Shown here in pieces: positions 8,043-18,245 of a DNA stretch of 64,000 nt. A program made the position numbers and the translations under genes. The DNA comes from Flavobacterium faecale (GTDB taxonomy: Bacteria > Bacteroidota > Bacteroidia > Flavobacteriales > Flavobacteriaceae): the NCBI RefSeq assembly GCF_003076455.1, contig NZ_CP020918.1:3322001-3386000 (forward strand), in the 5' to 3' direction. Every line of letters starts with the position of its first letter. Position 1 is the stretch's first letter. The notes below the pieces were generated by a model that ran no database searches, was not told the DNA's origin, and saw nothing but the letters and a program-made list of their open reading frames with translations.

Positions 8043-8376
8043 TTTCTTTTTGATACCTTTAATATAGTTTTTCTATTAAGAAACGTACTCCTTTTGTACA
8101 CCTCCACCCTCTTAATCCCTTTAAATACAAGGATTATTACTTATTGTATTGGTAAATAGTTAGCAGTCGCATTTTTCAGTTTTCAGTTTGATCAGGCATA
8201 TATAACATTTGGCTGCCATGTCAGGCTATCCACTACAAGTCCGCAGTCATCACCCAAAAAACATACCCCTACAACGAGCTTCCTTCGGTCGCTGTTGTAG
8301 GGGTTGTTTTTTATGGGTTCTTCCTTTGCGGGCTTTTCGTTACTATCCTGGGCAGAGAGAGGTGGAAATTGCAATC
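8043..8376. other. Intergenic region with strong hairpin and flavobacterial-type repeat
   Basis: There is no convincing gene. A hairpin with 10-bp arms lies at 8266-8303. Downstream of it, 8329-8341 (cgggcttttcgtt) is the reverse complement of 13 nt at 57528-57540, suggesting a dispersed intergenic repeat family. The segment is locally richer in G+C than its surroundings. Confidence 0.5.
8266..8303. terminator. Hairpin (CCCCTACAAC / GTTGTAGGGG) followed by T-run
   Basis: Arms at 8266-8275 and 8294-8303 are exact reverse complements with an 18-nt loop, and a T-rich tract (ttgtttttt) follows. On the plus strand it could end the AbiE operon transcript, though it lies 220 bp past the stop; it may instead be part of a repeat element. 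Confidence 0.5.
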
Positions 8377-8679
8377 TTACAAATCAATCACCAATTCACT
8401 TACTCCATAAGAAAACCATACGTTAAAAATTTTAAAGGTTCTTTTCTGCGGCCAATCTTCTTCGTCTGTCCAATGTCCTTCCAATTCTTCTTCGAAAATT
8501 TTTTTATAATACTTTTTAATGCATTTATCTGCATCATCAAAATCACCTTTGACTAAATACGTAGTGGCCAATTGAGCAACCTTATCCGACATTTGAAGTT
8601 CGGGAGTCAAAGCATTAGTCCAGTCGATAAATGGCTGTTTGTAGCGGATTGTAATGGCTGAACGATCAATTATATCCAT
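8377..8679 (-). CDS. Hypothetical protein, 100 residues
   Basis: Begins MDIIDRSAITIRYKQPFIDW and is Trp- and acid-rich (FEEELEGHWTDEEDWPQKRTFKIFNVWFSYGVSELVIDL). There is no signal peptide or membrane helix. The balanced composition and conserved-looking aromatic positions suggest a genuine small cytoplasmic protein. I do not recognise the family with certainty. It stands alone on the minus strand, and any terminator would fall in the hairpin-bearing intergenic region to its left. Confidence 0.7.
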   Translation of the reverse strand: MDIIDRSAITIRYKQPFIDWTNALTPELQMSDKVAQLATTYLVKGDFDDADKCIKKYYKKIFEEELEGHWTDEEDWPQKRTFKIFNVWFSYGVSELVIDL

Positions 8680-9072
8680 AATATGTATTTGTTTTTGATT
8701 TACAGAACTTTAATTTCTCTTAAATGGAATTATAAAAATAGAACTATTACTTTTATCTAAAGCATTTTCTTTTCGTATCTACACTCGTATTTCATCAGAA
8801 GCTATTTTTAAGCCTTCAACAATTGCAATAAGAATCTGTTGAAACATGTTTTTTGTTAAATCTTGAGAATAATCAAAAGTAAGTACTAAATCTTTAATGG
8901 TTGTACTTCGTCAAAAAAAAAAGTAACATACAACTAAATCTGAAAGGGATCTTTCGTATTGCAATGCTTATTTGACTACTTTAAACATTTATCTAATTTC
9001 GTACTGCCTTACCTAACTATAAAACAAAATCTTATCTTGTCGTTATTTACTATTTAAAATTAAATCATACCA
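8680..9072. other. Intergenic, possible decayed coding remnant on minus strand
   Basis: No intact gene is seen. On the minus strand the frame 8910-8779 is open for 43 codons and ends in a plausible helical stretch (MFQQILIAIVEGLKIASDEIRV then stop). Its upstream end is a stop codon inside an A/T tract, with no good start or promoter. It may be the 3' end of a decayed gene or chance. Confidence 0.25.
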
Positions 9073-9432
9073 ATGACCATTAAAGAATTACCTGGCTCCT
9101 ATGCTATTGAAGGCAGTAATCAAGAGCAATCTGATCTTGTGACCTACACCGGAACTTTGCACCTGTCACTTGATAGTGCTAATCGAATTCTAGCACACTG
9201 GCAAATTAGCGAGGATCAAGAGCAACATGGCAGTGGATTTTTTAAGGATAATATTCTGGTAATTAATTTTTATTATCTTGGTGATAATAACCTTAAATAC
9301 AAAGGAGTAGCTGTGTACCGTTGCATTACCAAAGATATACTTGAAGGTTTTTGGTCCGAAAAGCTCGGTAATCCATTGTATCTAGGCAGTGAGCGCTGTC
9401 TACGATTACATTCGACCGATTTTAAAAATTAA
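9073..9432 (+). CDS. Hypothetical protein, 119 residues
   Basis: MTIKELPGSYAIEGSN... The sequence alternates hydrophobic and polar residues (TYTGTLHLSLDSANRILAHW, ILVINFYYLG, YKGVAVYRCI, ILEGFWSEK), suggesting a small all-beta or calycin-like fold. There is no signal peptide and no recognised catalytic motif. It is monocistronic, between a decayed stretch and the histone H1-like gene. Function unknown. Confidence 0.65.
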   Translation: MTIKELPGSYAIEGSNQEQSDLVTYTGTLHLSLDSANRILAHWQISEDQEQHGSGFFKDNILVINFYYLGDNNLKYKGVAVYRCITKDILEGFWSEKLGNPLYLGSERCLRLHSTDFKN

Positions 9433-9596
9433 TTGATCGATAAAGTACAATAATTAACAAATTTATTAGCACCAAAAGGAGCTACAAGGCATAAATAGGC
9501 CATTTGAAGCAAAAAATAAATGTTTTTTAACATAATTTTACTAGGCTATCGACTGTAAAACTCTATTTTTGTTACTTTATAATTAAAAAAAAAATC

Positions 9597-9773
9597 ATGA
9601 AAGAATTAGTAGCAAAAATTAACGCTGAATTTGAGACATTTACAACTGAAACTGAATCTCTAATCGAAAAAGGAGTAAAAGCTGCTGGTGCAAGAGCACG
9701 TAAGTCAACTTTGGAAATGGAAAAAATGCTAAAAGAATTTAGAAAACTTTCTATCGAAGAGTCTAAAAAATAA
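9597..9773 (+). CDS. Histone H1-like protein (Hc1-type)
   Basis: A 58-residue Lys/Glu/Ala-rich helical protein (MKELVAKINAEFETFTTETE..., then KAAGARARKSTLEMEKMLKEFRKLSIEESKK). This matches the short histone H1-like proteins widespread in Flavobacteriia, which have the conserved KAAGARARKS core. Members are thought to bind DNA non-specifically and help organise the nucleoid. It is preceded by an A-rich leader and followed by a very strong terminator, as expected of a highly expressed single gene. Confidence 0.85.
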   Translation: MKELVAKINAEFETFTTETESLIEKGVKAAGARARKSTLEMEKMLKEFRKLSIEESKK

Positions 9774-9785
9774 TTTCCCTTTTAT

Positions 9786-9820
9786 CAAAAAGTCCTTAGT
9801 TCGCTAAGGACTTTTTTTTT
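9786..9820 (+). terminator. Rho-independent terminator after histone H1-like gene
   Basis: AAGTCCTTAG and CTAAGGACTT (9790-9799 and 9804-9813) pair around a 4-nt TTCG loop, followed by a run of Ts. Confidence 0.92.
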
Positions 9821-10145
9821 ATGCCTACTTTTACGTACGCACTGTACATGACATTTTTTTCTTCCTCTATCTCTCCCCTTTTCCGCTACAGTCTTTTATT
9901 TATTTTTCGAAAAATAAAATTCAGATGTAAACCCCGGCACTTTCAGATTGTAAATCCAAACTTTTGATCGTCTAATTGGCTTTTAATCTCCTAAAAACAA
10001 TTGCTCATTTATAAGAAATCGCTATTTTGACTCTTAATTTTAGCCGCATTTGACAATTCTCCGCTAAATCGAGTAGTATTTTGGATTCCTCCTTTTCTTT
10101 TGTTAATTTTAAATGATTAGGAATCAGCAAAAAAAAGACTACTTT
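9821..10145. other. Intergenic leader region before GH15 gene
   Basis: No ORF, RNA gene or clear repeat was seen. It holds the upstream region of the GH15 gene. An in-frame ATG at 10113 would add 11 residues, but the conserved family start is the ATG at 10146. Confidence 0.4.
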
Positions 10146-11948
10146 ATGAAAAACTTAAATTATGGTATAATAGGTAATTGTCGCAGTGCTGCATTAATTT
10201 CAGACAAGGGCGCTATAGAATGGTGTTGCTTGCCCGAATTTGATTCGTCTTCTATATTTGCCAAAATTTTGGATACACAAATTGGCGGAAGCTTTGAAAT
10301 TCACTGTACAGATGACTACTTAATTACCCAAAAATACCTCGAAAATACCAGCATTCTTGTTACTACATTTGACAATGGAGCTGACGCATTCGAAATAAAC
10401 GATTTTATGCCCCGATATCGCAAGGAGAATCTTAGCTATAAGGTACCTCCAGAAATTATTCGATATTTTAGAAAAATTAAAGGTGCACCACAATTTAAGG
10501 TGCATTACGATCCTAAATTAGAATATGCTGTAGGTATAACATCCAATTATGTAAAGGAAGATCACGTATTGAGTTTGAGCGAGTCGACCAAATTTGACTC
10601 TTTGTTTTTATACAGTAATTTTGATCTTGAAGCGGTAAAAAACGCTCACAACATTACTCTTGAAGAGGATGGTTATATTTTGTTAGCTTATAATGAAAAG
10701 ATCCTCAAAACTACTCTCACAAAAATTAACTTGGAATTTGAGAGAACGAAGTCGTACTGGCTTGGTTGGGCAGACAAAACGACCCATTACAAAAAATTCA
10801 ATAAAGAAATTATTCGCAGTGCTATCACCTTAAAGTTGCTTAGCTATGAAAAAACGGGAGCGGTACTTGCTGCAGCAACTACTTCACTACCCGAAACTAT
10901 TGGTGAAGTTCGTAACTGGGATTATCGCTTTTGTTGGATTCGTGATGCTTCTATGGTCGTAAAAGTAGTGTCTGAGCTTGGACATAAAAAAATGGCCAAA
11001 AATTACCTGCAGTTTATTGTGGATTTGATTCCGGATAAGGATGAAAAACTGCAAATCATGTACGGAATCAACAAAGAGAAAAAATTGACTGAGGAGACTC
11101 TTGATCACTTAAGCGGTTACATGGGCAGCAAGCCCGTACGTATAGGGAACGCGGCGTACTCACAACGACAAAACGACATCTATGGAATTTTAATGGATGT
11201 TATTCACCAACAATTAAGCACTTTTTCTAACGATACCGAAAACGGTGAAGAATTGTGGAACATTACCAAAGGTATTGTATGGGTGGTAGAAAAACACTGG
11301 CAAGAACCTGATAAAGGTATATGGGAATTTAGAACTGAAGAAAGACATTTTACTTTTTCGAAAGTTTTATGCTGGACAGCAATAGATCGCGCTGTAAAAG
11401 TGGCCAAAATTTTGGGTAAGAAAACACAATTGGCAAAATGGGAACCACTTGCGGCTACCATTAAACAAGATATTATGGATAATGCATGGAATGAATCGGT
11501 TCAAGCATTTACGCAATCGTACGGGTCACCAGATTTGGATGCTTCAGTTTTGCTAATGGAAAATTATGGCTTTATTGACGCCAAAGACCCTAAGTTTGTT
11601 GCTACGGTACAAGGAATTGAACGTGATTTGAGCAACGACGGACTCTTATATCGTTACAAAAACAAAGATGATTTTGGACTTCCATCTTCTTCTTTTACTA
11701 TTTGTACTTTTTGGTTTATAAATAGTTTGTACAAAATTGGAGAAACTAAAAAAGCCGAGAAAATGTTCAAAAAACTATTGTCTTACAGCAACCATTTAGG
11801 TTTATTTAGTGAAGATATTGATTTTGAAACCAAAAGACTTTTAGGTAACTTCCCTCAAGCCTACTCCCATTTGGCTTTGATTGAAACGGCTATCAATCTT
11901 TCTAATATCTCAGATGATGATCAAGTGCTAGAGGCAATTAAAAACTAG
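10146..11948 (+). CDS. Glycoside hydrolase family 15 protein (trehalase/glucoamylase-like)
   Basis: A 600-residue cytoplasmic GH15 enzyme. Residues 1-240 form the N-terminal beta domain (MKNLNYGIIGNCRSAALIS; WCCLPEFDSSSIFAKILD), and the (alpha/alpha)6 barrel begins near ETIGEVRNWDYRFCWIRDA, the family hallmark. Bacterial GH15 enzymes of this type hydrolyse alpha,alpha-trehalose or other alpha-glucosides by inversion. It converges with the trehalose-phosphate synthase/phosphatase gene across a shared bidirectional terminator, which makes a trehalase role likely. The start at 10146 was chosen because MKNLNYGIIGNC is the usual family N-terminus; ATG 10113 is the alternative. Confidence 0.88.
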   Translation: MKNLNYGIIGNCRSAALISDKGAIEWCCLPEFDSSSIFAKILDTQIGGSFEIHCTDDYLITQKYLENTSILVTTFDNGADAFEINDFMPRYRKENLSYKVPPEIIRYFRKIKGAPQFKVHYDPKLEYAVGITSNYVKEDHVLSLSESTKFDSLFLYSNFDLEAVKNAHNITLEEDGYILLAYNEKILKTTLTKINLEFERTKSYWLGWADKTTHYKKFNKEIIRSAITLKLLSYEKTGAVLAAATTSLPETIGEVRNWDYRFCWIRDASMVVKVVSELGHKKMAKNYLQFIVDLIPDKDEKLQIMYGINKEKKLTEETLDHLSGYMGSKPVRIGNAAYSQRQNDIYGILMDVIHQQLSTFSNDTENGEELWNITKGIVWVVEKHWQEPDKGIWEFRTEERHFTFSKVLCWTAIDRAVKVAKILGKKTQLAKWEPLAATIKQDIMDNAWNESVQAFTQSYGSPDLDASVLLMENYGFIDAKDPKFVATVQGIERDLSNDGLLYRYKNKDDFGLPSSSFTICTFWFINSLYKIGETKKAEKMFKKLLSYSNHLGLFSEDIDFETKRLLGNFPQAYSHLALIETAINLSNISDDDQVLEAIKN

Positions 11949-11974
11949 AACATCATTTAATTTTAATCAAAAAA

Positions 11975-12007
11975 GAACCGCAATTAGCTAATTGCGGTTC
12001 TTTTTTT
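11975..12007. terminator. Bidirectional terminator between GH15 and OtsAB genes
   Basis: Arms GAACCGCAATTAG (11975-11987) and CTAATTGCGGTTC (11988-12000) form a perfect 26-bp palindrome, with a T-run on the plus strand and an A-run before it that serves the minus strand. Confidence 0.9.
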
Positions 12008-12114
12008 AAATTATTTCGAAAAAGAGTTAGATCTATTTCGATAAGCTCAATCTGATAATAGATATAGGACAAACTAGTATTTAAATGTCATCCAACAGCT
12101 TATCATATCATTAT

Positions 12115-14325
12115 CTATACTCCCGTAACGCTGCGCAACAAATCAAGAACTTCAGAACTGTCTTTAATATAATAATTGGCTACTGTTTTCACGTTTCCAA
12201 CTTTGACGGTGTATGCACTATCGGGCAATTCCTCAAACATAAATTCATCTGTCCAGTCGTCACCAATTGAAAAAATAAAGTCATATTCCGTTTCTGAAAC
12301 GATTCGTGTAGCCGCGCGCCCTTTGTTGACATTGCTATTTTTAACTTCGAGTACTTTATTTCCGTCCAAAACTGATAGCGCATTGTTGGTCAGTAAACTT
12401 TTCAGTACATGCTTGAGTTCCATTGTTCTCAACGCCGCCATATGTGGATCTACTTTTCGATAGTGCCACGCAAGCGAGTACTCCTTTTCTTCAATCAAAG
12501 AGCCCGGTGTGCTATCGGTAAAGGATTCAATAACGGGGCGAATATTCTCTTTCCAACTTTTTTTCATTTGGTCCAGCATACCCCATTCTCCTCCTACTTT
12601 TCGTAACCATGCACCATGATCGGTCACCAAAGTATAAGGTTTATGGCCAAACCAACGTTCTAATGTTTCGCGATCGCGTCCGCTAATGATTGCAATTTCG
12701 GTATCTTTATTCTCATTTATCTTATCCAATAAATCGTAAAGTTCTTGAGTTGGAATCGCATCACTAGGATTGTTTTTAAACCCTGCTAATGTTCCATCGT
12801 AATCCAGTAAGAAAAGTTTTTTACCCTCTTTTTTATAATGTGTAGCAAATTTACCAATAGTTGCAGCATCCAATTTCTGCGCTACTTGAACAGGTACAAT
12901 ATCTTTTGCTACTTTCAAAGCTTTCAAGAATTCGCTAGCCCAACGTTCTACATCGTATCTCGAAATTCGTTTTTGCAACGCATCCAAACGGGTCTTTTGT
13001 TCATCAGCAGGCATCTCTAGAGCTTCCTTTATACTATCAGCAATTTGATCAAAATTATTTGGATTAACAATCAGTGCTTCAAGCATTTCCTTTGCCGCAC
13101 CTGCCATTTCACTTAATATTAAAACTCCATCACCTTTGGTACGTGTCGCAACATATTCTTTGGCAACAAGATTCATTCCATCTCGTACAGGCGTAACCAT
13201 AGCTACATCAGATGACACATAAAGATCAATCAATTCTCCGAAGGGTAACGAACGATAAAAATACCAAATGGGTGTCCAACTAATCGTTGATAAATCACCG
13301 TTTATTCGTCCAACCAATTCGTCAGTCTCTCTTTTTAGTAGTTGATATTGAGCTACATTTTCTCTTGATGGCACTGCCAACATTACCAATCGCACCTTCT
13401 CTTTATATTCTGGATATTTGTTCAAAAAATATTCGAATGATTTGATTCGGTTCGGAATCCCTTTGGTATAATCCATTCGGTCAATGGACAAAATTAATTT
13501 ACTACCATCATTTGATTTATTATGAAAATCGATACTTTTCATCAAATCCGTTTTCGATTCTTCTGATGATTGATCATGTTCTAGAGCTGCATTATGATAG
13601 CGATCATAGTCTATACCCATTGGGAAAGAATCCACCTTAATAATTCTATTTGCATAAGAGATCTCATTGAAGTTGATTTCGATACCTTTAATTCTACTAA
13701 CACAACTTATAAAATGTCGTGCATAATCATAGGTATGAAAACCAATCAAATCTGCCCCCAACATACCTTGCAAAAGTTCGTCACGCCATGGGCAAGTTCT
13801 AAATAATTCGTACGACGGATATGGTATATGCAGAAAAAATCCAATTGTTAAGGTTGGATTTTTGGCACGTAACATTTCTGGCAACAATAACAATTGATAA
13901 TCATGTACCCAAACGGTATCACCATCATTTACCTGCTGCAAAACAACATCGGCAAACTTTTGATTGACCTCTACATAAGAATCCCAGTGCGTCAATTCAA
14001 ATTCGGTATAGGCTTGAAAGTAATGAAACAGAGGCCACAAAGCAGTATTACTAAAACCATAATAGTAGTTCTCTATATCATCATTATTCAATGGAACAGC
14101 TACGCATTTTTCTTTGGCAAGAGCGGTATCAACAGCGTTTTTTTGATTTTCGTCCATTTCCTCATCTGCCAATCCAGACCATCCAACCCAAATACCATTT
14201 CCTTCAGAGTGAACCGATTTCATTCCGGTTGCTAGTCCACCAGTACTTGATTTCACTACCAGCTCGTCATCAATATATTTTAGGTCTACTGGTAATCTAT
14301 TTGAAACTATTATTGTTTTATTCAT
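12115..14325 (-). CDS. otsAB: Bifunctional trehalose-6-phosphate synthase/phosphatase
   Basis: A 736-residue fusion. Residues 1-480 are a GT20 synthase ([48 protein letters not shown]) that makes trehalose-6-phosphate from UDP-glucose and glucose-6-phosphate. From about residue 500 a HAD phosphatase domain starts with [13 protein letters not shown] (the DxDGT motif), contains [14 protein letters not shown] and ends with [15 protein letters not shown], dephosphorylating the product to trehalose. Fusion of both activities is common in Bacteroidota. Trehalose serves as a stress protectant or carbon reserve, and the convergent GH15 enzyme probably degrades it. Confidence 0.95.
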   Translation of the reverse strand: MNKTIIVSNRLPVDLKYIDDELVVKSSTGGLATGMKSVHSEGNGIWVGWSGLADEEMDENQKNAVDTALAKEKCVAVPLNNDDIENYYYGFSNTALWPLFHYFQAYTEFELTHWDSYVEVNQKFADVVLQQVNDGDTVWVHDYQLLLLPEMLRAKNPTLTIGFFLHIPYPSYELFRTCPWRDELLQGMLGADLIGFHTYDYARHFISCVSRIKGIEINFNEISYANRIIKVDSFPMGIDYDRYHNAALEHDQSSEESKTDLMKSIDFHNKSNDGSKLILSIDRMDYTKGIPNRIKSFEYFLNKYPEYKEKVRLVMLAVPSRENVAQYQLLKRETDELVGRINGDLSTISWTPIWYFYRSLPFGELIDLYVSSDVAMVTPVRDGMNLVAKEYVATRTKGDGVLILSEMAGAAKEMLEALIVNPNNFDQIADSIKEALEMPADEQKTRLDALQKRISRYDVERWASEFLKALKVAKDIVPVQVAQKLDAATIGKFATHYKKEGKKLFLLDYDGTLAGFKNNPSDAIPTQELYDLLDKINENKDTEIAIISGRDRETLERWFGHKPYTLVTDHGAWLRKVGGEWGMLDQMKKSWKENIRPVIESFTDSTPGSLIEEKEYSLAWHYRKVDPHMAALRTMELKHVLKSLLTNNALSVLDGNKVLEVKNSNVNKGRAATRIVSETEYDFIFSIGDDWTDEFMFEELPDSAYTVKVGNVKTVANYYIKDSSEVLDLLRSVTGV

Positions 14326-14389
14326 CGCAATTATCTCTATATTTTAATGCTCAATTAACTTACTATCCTTTTCGAATGTGAATTCCTAA

Positions 14390-14575
14390 TCAATTACTTG
14401 TTTGTGAACTTTCAATGATTATAAGATCACTTTCGATAAATTCTCCGATTAAGGTATTCCCCAATTCATCTTGCCACTGCGTAATTACGTTTTCACCCGC
14501 TCCAGGCTCAATATCGATTACTTTCATAATCTGTTCTCCTTCTTCTACTTGTACATTTTGTCCTAATTTAACCAT
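14390..14575 (-). CDS. DUF2158/YodC-like small protein
   Basis: This 61-residue protein (MVKLGQNVQVEEGEQIMKVI..., WQDELGNTLIGEFIESDLIII) matches the DUF2158 layout: an opening G-x-x-V strand, a G-x-x-M-x-V turn, a central W-x-D and a closing F-x-x-x-x-L strand, forming a small beta barrel. The biochemical role of the family is unknown. It lies 64 bp upstream of the trehalose gene on the same strand and may be expressed with it or singly. Confidence 0.6.
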   Translation of the reverse strand: MVKLGQNVQVEEGEQIMKVIDIEPGAGENVITQWQDELGNTLIGEFIESDLIIIESSQTSN

Positions 14576-15142
14576 TGCTTTTGTTTTTTAGATTTAGAAT
14601 TTATACTTCAATTTTACAAACAACCAAAAAGGTCTTTTAACTAGTCTTTTTTTGACATCCCTAAAATAAAAAGTAGTCCTCTATTCCTTATTATATTATT
14701 TTCTACAAATCTTATAGAATTTCTTCCAAAATAGGCATTTTTAACGGTTTTAACTAGTAAATCACCCTAAAACAGTGTGAAAAGTCTTGATTATTGCGAT
14801 TATTGTAATTAATATACGCGGCAAAATGTATATGTGGTAGGTAATATATAAACGTAGTATTAAAGTGGTATTTCCTAGTTTATAAGTGCTTTTTTTGAAA
14901 ATTACTGAAACGTTTTGTAATTTAAAAAAGATATTTGTGGAGAGCGAAAATGAAAAGATATCGCGCTTATGTTAATGGTAATTTCTTTACTAATCAAACA
15001 TAAAGTGGTTATTACTTACGAATCTGTTTCATTACTGTAGTGTGCAGTAGTAAGGACAATATTAACAATGTTTTTATTTTCGAAATAAAAAACTAACAAC
15101 TTATAATACAGTTATTTGAATTGTAGCGTTTAAAATAATACT
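14576..15142. other. 567-bp intergenic region, nothing recognised
   Basis: Very AT-rich. No ORF above 25 codons with coding character, no tRNA and no strong hairpin was seen. It presumably holds the promoter of the DUF2158/otsAB genes and the end of the downstream leftward transcript. Confidence 0.4.
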
Positions 15143-15670
15143 TTACTCCTCATCGTCTTCAAATTCGTCATCTATATCTTCATCAAAATCATCAAAAACA
15201 TCATCAAAGTTAAAAAGTCCTTCGGCAAGATCATCCAATAAAGAAGGTGGTAATGTCCCCGGAGGATTAAAGAGTCCCCACTCAGCCCAAATATGATCTG
15301 ATGCATCAAAGCCCGCAATCCATTGTACAAAGAGTCCACGAAACTCCTCTAGCTCCCTACGTATCAACAAGGCATACTCCACATCGCTAAAGTTTTCGTT
15401 AAAACGCAAACTTCCCACTTGCACATACAACGACATGGCGTGCTCACGTATGATGGCTGCATTCTGCATTTTGATACTGTATAGGTTTCCGGCTTCGGCA
15501 CCTGCAATTTTAGCAGGTAAGATCATGGCGTCTGCAAGCATAAAATCTTTGGAAGCTTCTAAATAATCATCATCTTCTGGTAATATACCTACAAGGCTTT
15601 CTACCAACTGAAATAATAATTCAGCTTTCTTGTAGATGGGTAATTCGTCTATTTTTTCTCGTTTGGACAT
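15143..15670 (-). CDS. Four-helix-bundle-like protein with acidic tail
   Basis: A 175-residue cytoplasmic protein. Residues 1-140 look all-helical (LPIYKKAELLFQLVESLV; DAMILPAKIAGAEAGNLYSIKMQNAAIIREHAMSLYV in part), resembling the four-helix family related to 23S rRNA intervening-sequence proteins. The last 30 residues are almost entirely Asp, Glu and Phe (DDVFDDFDEDIDDEFEDDEE). It appears monocistronic. Function unknown; the acidic tail suggests contact with a basic partner. Confidence 0.7.
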   Translation of the reverse strand: MSKREKIDELPIYKKAELLFQLVESLVGILPEDDDYLEASKDFMLADAMILPAKIAGAEAGNLYSIKMQNAAIIREHAMSLYVQVGSLRFNENFSDVEYALLIRRELEEFRGLFVQWIAGFDASDHIWAEWGLFNPPGTLPPSLLDDLAEGLFNFDDVFDDFDEDIDDEFEDDEE

Positions 15671-15966
15671 AATTCCTTTTTTAAGTTCATTAAAAGTAAG
15701 AATTATTCTAATACCTTTTACGGCAAAAAAGCTGTTTTTTAGCAGAAAACCAATTACTTAACATTGGAATAGCGCTAGTATAAAGTCAATTATAAAAAAT
15801 GTAGAAGATTTATCGAATCGTACTCCATTGAGATACCATTGATTTACATAATTTTTTTTGCTCTTTCTACTCTATCCTATATATTCCATTTCAATTTTAG
15901 GAATAATGCAATAATGTTCAACTGTTTTTGTAAATTAGCCCTAACATTATAAAACCAGCACACCAT

Positions 15967-17595
15967 ATGGATCTAAACTTCAATAAAAACGAAGACCACA
16001 ATAAATTATTACTTTCTGCTCTAAAGCAAAAATTTGCTAAAGTGAAACTTGGAGGTGGAGAAAAACGAATCGAAAAATTACATAGAGAAGGAAAAATGAC
16101 AGCTCGAGAGCGCATTGATTACTTACTTGATGAGAAAGCAAAAGTGATCGAAATTGGCGCTTTTACTGGTGAAGGAATGTATCTCGAGCACGGAGGATGT
16201 CCATCTGGTGGGGTCGTTGTGAAGATTGGGTACATCAGAGGGAAACAATGTATTGTCGTTGCAAATGATGCTACAGTAAAGGCTGGTGCTTGGTTCCCAA
16301 TTACAGGAAAGAAAAACCTACGTGCTCAAGAAATTGCCATGGAGAACAAACTTCCTATAATTTACCTAGTAGATAGTGCCGGGGTTTACCTACCGATGCA
16401 AGACGAAATTTTTCCAGATAAGGAGCATTTTGGTCGTATTTTCAGGAACAATGCTATCATGAGTAGTATGGGTATTACGCAAATATCTGCAATCATGGGT
16501 AGTTGTGTAGCTGGTGGTGCTTACCTACCTATAATGAGTGACGAAGCTATTATTGTAGACAAGACAGCCAGCATCTTTTTGGCGGGTAGTTACTTGGTCA
16601 AAGCAGCAATTGGCGAATCTATAGACAATGAAACCCTGGGAGGTGCTACTACGCATTGCGAAATCTCTGGTGTTACAGATTATAAAGCTAAAGATGATAA
16701 AGATGCACTGGACAAAATAAAAAATATAATTGATAAAATTGGTGACTATACTGTTGCTGGTTTTAATCGCATAAAGGCTGAAAAGCCTGCGATGGACGAA
16801 AACGACTTATATGGAATTCTTCCAAAAGCACGTAACGAACAATATGACATGATGGAAATCATTCATCGTTTGGTGGATAATTCTGAATTTGAAGCTTATA
16901 AAGAGGGATACGGTCAAACGATCATTACGGGATACGCTCGTATTGACGGTTGGGCAGTTGGAATTGTAGCAAACCAACGTAAAGTGGTAAAAAGTAAAAA
17001 AGGCGAAATGCAATTTGGGGGCGTAATTTACTCTGACAGTGCAGACAAAGCCACTCGTTTTATAGCGAACTGCAACCAAAAGAAGATTCCGTTGGTTTTT
17101 CTTCAAGATGTTACCGGTTTTATGGTAGGATCAAAATCTGAGCAAGGCGGTATTATTAAGGACGGTGCCAAAATGGTGAATGCCGTGAGTAACTCTGTGG
17201 TGCCAAAATTTACTGTAGTCATAGGGAATTCATACGGTGCAGGTAACTACGCTATGTGTGGGAAGGCTTTTGACCCTAGGCTTATCTTTGCTTGGCCAAG
17301 TGCAGAGCTTGCTGTTATGGGAGGTACTCAGGCTGCTAAAGTTTTGGCGCAAATTGAAGCTTCTTCTTTGAAATCGAAAGGTGAAACTATTGATGAAGCC
17401 AAAGAAAACGAACTTTTTATGAAAATAAAAGCACGCTACGATGATCAAGTTTCTCCTTATTATGCAGCAGCGCGCTTGTGGACAGATGCCATAATTGACC
17501 CACTAGATACCCGTACATGGATTTCAATGGGAATCGAAGCTGCCAACCACGCCCCTATCGAAAAACAATTTAATCTCGGCGTAATTCAGGTATAA
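15967..17595 (+). CDS. Acyl-CoA carboxylase beta (carboxyltransferase) subunit, methylcrotonyl/propionyl-CoA type
   Basis: This 542-residue biotin-dependent carboxyltransferase transfers a carboxyl group from carboxybiotin to an acyl-CoA. The N-terminal crotonase-like half carries VDSAGVYLPMQDEIFPDKEHFG and MGSCVAGGAYLPIMSDEA, and the C-terminal half carries QDVTGFMVGSKSEQGGIIKDGAKM and GNSYGAGNYAMCGKAF. The wording of these motifs is closest to methylcrotonoyl-CoA carboxylase beta subunits (leucine degradation), but propionyl-CoA or another acyl-CoA cannot be excluded. The biotin carboxylase subunit is not encoded nearby. The downstream DinB-like gene starts 15 bp after its stop and is probably co-transcribed. 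Confidence 0.88.
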   Translation: MDLNFNKNEDHNKLLLSALKQKFAKVKLGGGEKRIEKLHREGKMTARERIDYLLDEKAKVIEIGAFTGEGMYLEHGGCPSGGVVVKIGYIRGKQCIVVANDATVKAGAWFPITGKKNLRAQEIAMENKLPIIYLVDSAGVYLPMQDEIFPDKEHFGRIFRNNAIMSSMGITQISAIMGSCVAGGAYLPIMSDEAIIVDKTASIFLAGSYLVKAAIGESIDNETLGGATTHCEISGVTDYKAKDDKDALDKIKNIIDKIGDYTVAGFNRIKAEKPAMDENDLYGILPKARNEQYDMMEIIHRLVDNSEFEAYKEGYGQTIITGYARIDGWAVGIVANQRKVVKSKKGEMQFGGVIYSDSADKATRFIANCNQKKIPLVFLQDVTGFMVGSKSEQGGIIKDGAKMVNAVSNSVVPKFTVVIGNSYGAGNYAMCGKAFDPRLIFAWPSAELAVMGGTQAAKVLAQIEASSLKSKGETIDEAKENELFMKIKARYDDQVSPYYAAARLWTDAIIDPLDTRTWISMGIEAANHAPIEKQFNLGVIQV

Positions 17596-17609
17596 TAAAC
17601 AAAGGAAGA

Positions 17610-18143
17610 ATGGACATCGAAAAACAAAAATTTCCTATTGGATCTTTTGTGAAGCCTGAGATTATCAATGCTGAACAATTGTCCATCTGGATCGAAAGCA
17701 TTGCTAGTTTTCCTGATCGTTTGAAAGCGGAAGTACAAGACCTCTCTAACGAACAACTCGATACACCTTACCGTGAAAATGGTTGGACAATTCGACAAGT
17801 GGTACATCATTGCGCAGACAGTCATTTGAATAGTTTTGCACGGTTTAAACTGGCATTGACCGAAGACAAACCATTTATAAAACCATATTTTGAAGATCGT
17901 TGGGCCGAAATGGTAGACAGTAAAAATTTCCCTATTGCAAGTTCGATAAAAATATTAGAAGGTATTCATTTGAGATGGACCGCCATTTTGAAAAATTTAT
18001 CAGCTACAGACTTGACGAGAACTTTTGTTCATCCTGAGCATGGAAAATCTTTCTCTCTTGATGAAAATATTGGAGTATATGCTTGGCATTGTGATCATCA
18101 CCTAGCACATATCACTACTTTGAAAATTCGTGAAGGTTGGTAA
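17610..18143 (+). CDS. DinB/YfiT-family putative bacillithiol transferase
   Basis: A 177-residue DinB-fold protein of the YfiT/BstA type. Metal-binding histidines appear in VVHHCADSH and AWHCDHHLAH, the family pattern for a Zn/Ni-dependent thiol transferase. The opening LKFPIG-like segment (KQKFPIGSFVKPE) is typical. Such enzymes attach bacillithiol to electrophiles for detoxification. It follows the carboxylase gene by 14 bp, so it is co-transcribed with it, and a strong terminator lies downstream. Confidence 0.85.
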   Translation: MDIEKQKFPIGSFVKPEIINAEQLSIWIESIASFPDRLKAEVQDLSNEQLDTPYRENGWTIRQVVHHCADSHLNSFARFKLALTEDKPFIKPYFEDRWAEMVDSKNFPIASSIKILEGIHLRWTAILKNLSATDLTRTFVHPEHGKSFSLDENIGVYAWHCDHHLAHITTLKIREGW

Positions 18144-18245
18144 TAGCTTTATTCGAATAACAGAATTATAAATAGCATTAATGAACGTAGCTTTATATTC
18201 AGTAAAAAATATTCTTTTTAAACGCTACATGAAGTGAAACAAAAA

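Noticed and set aside
8192..8374. 60-codon minus-strand ORF
   Set aside because: It runs through the hairpin and the dispersed-repeat block; its composition reflects the repeat, and no conserved pattern is visible.
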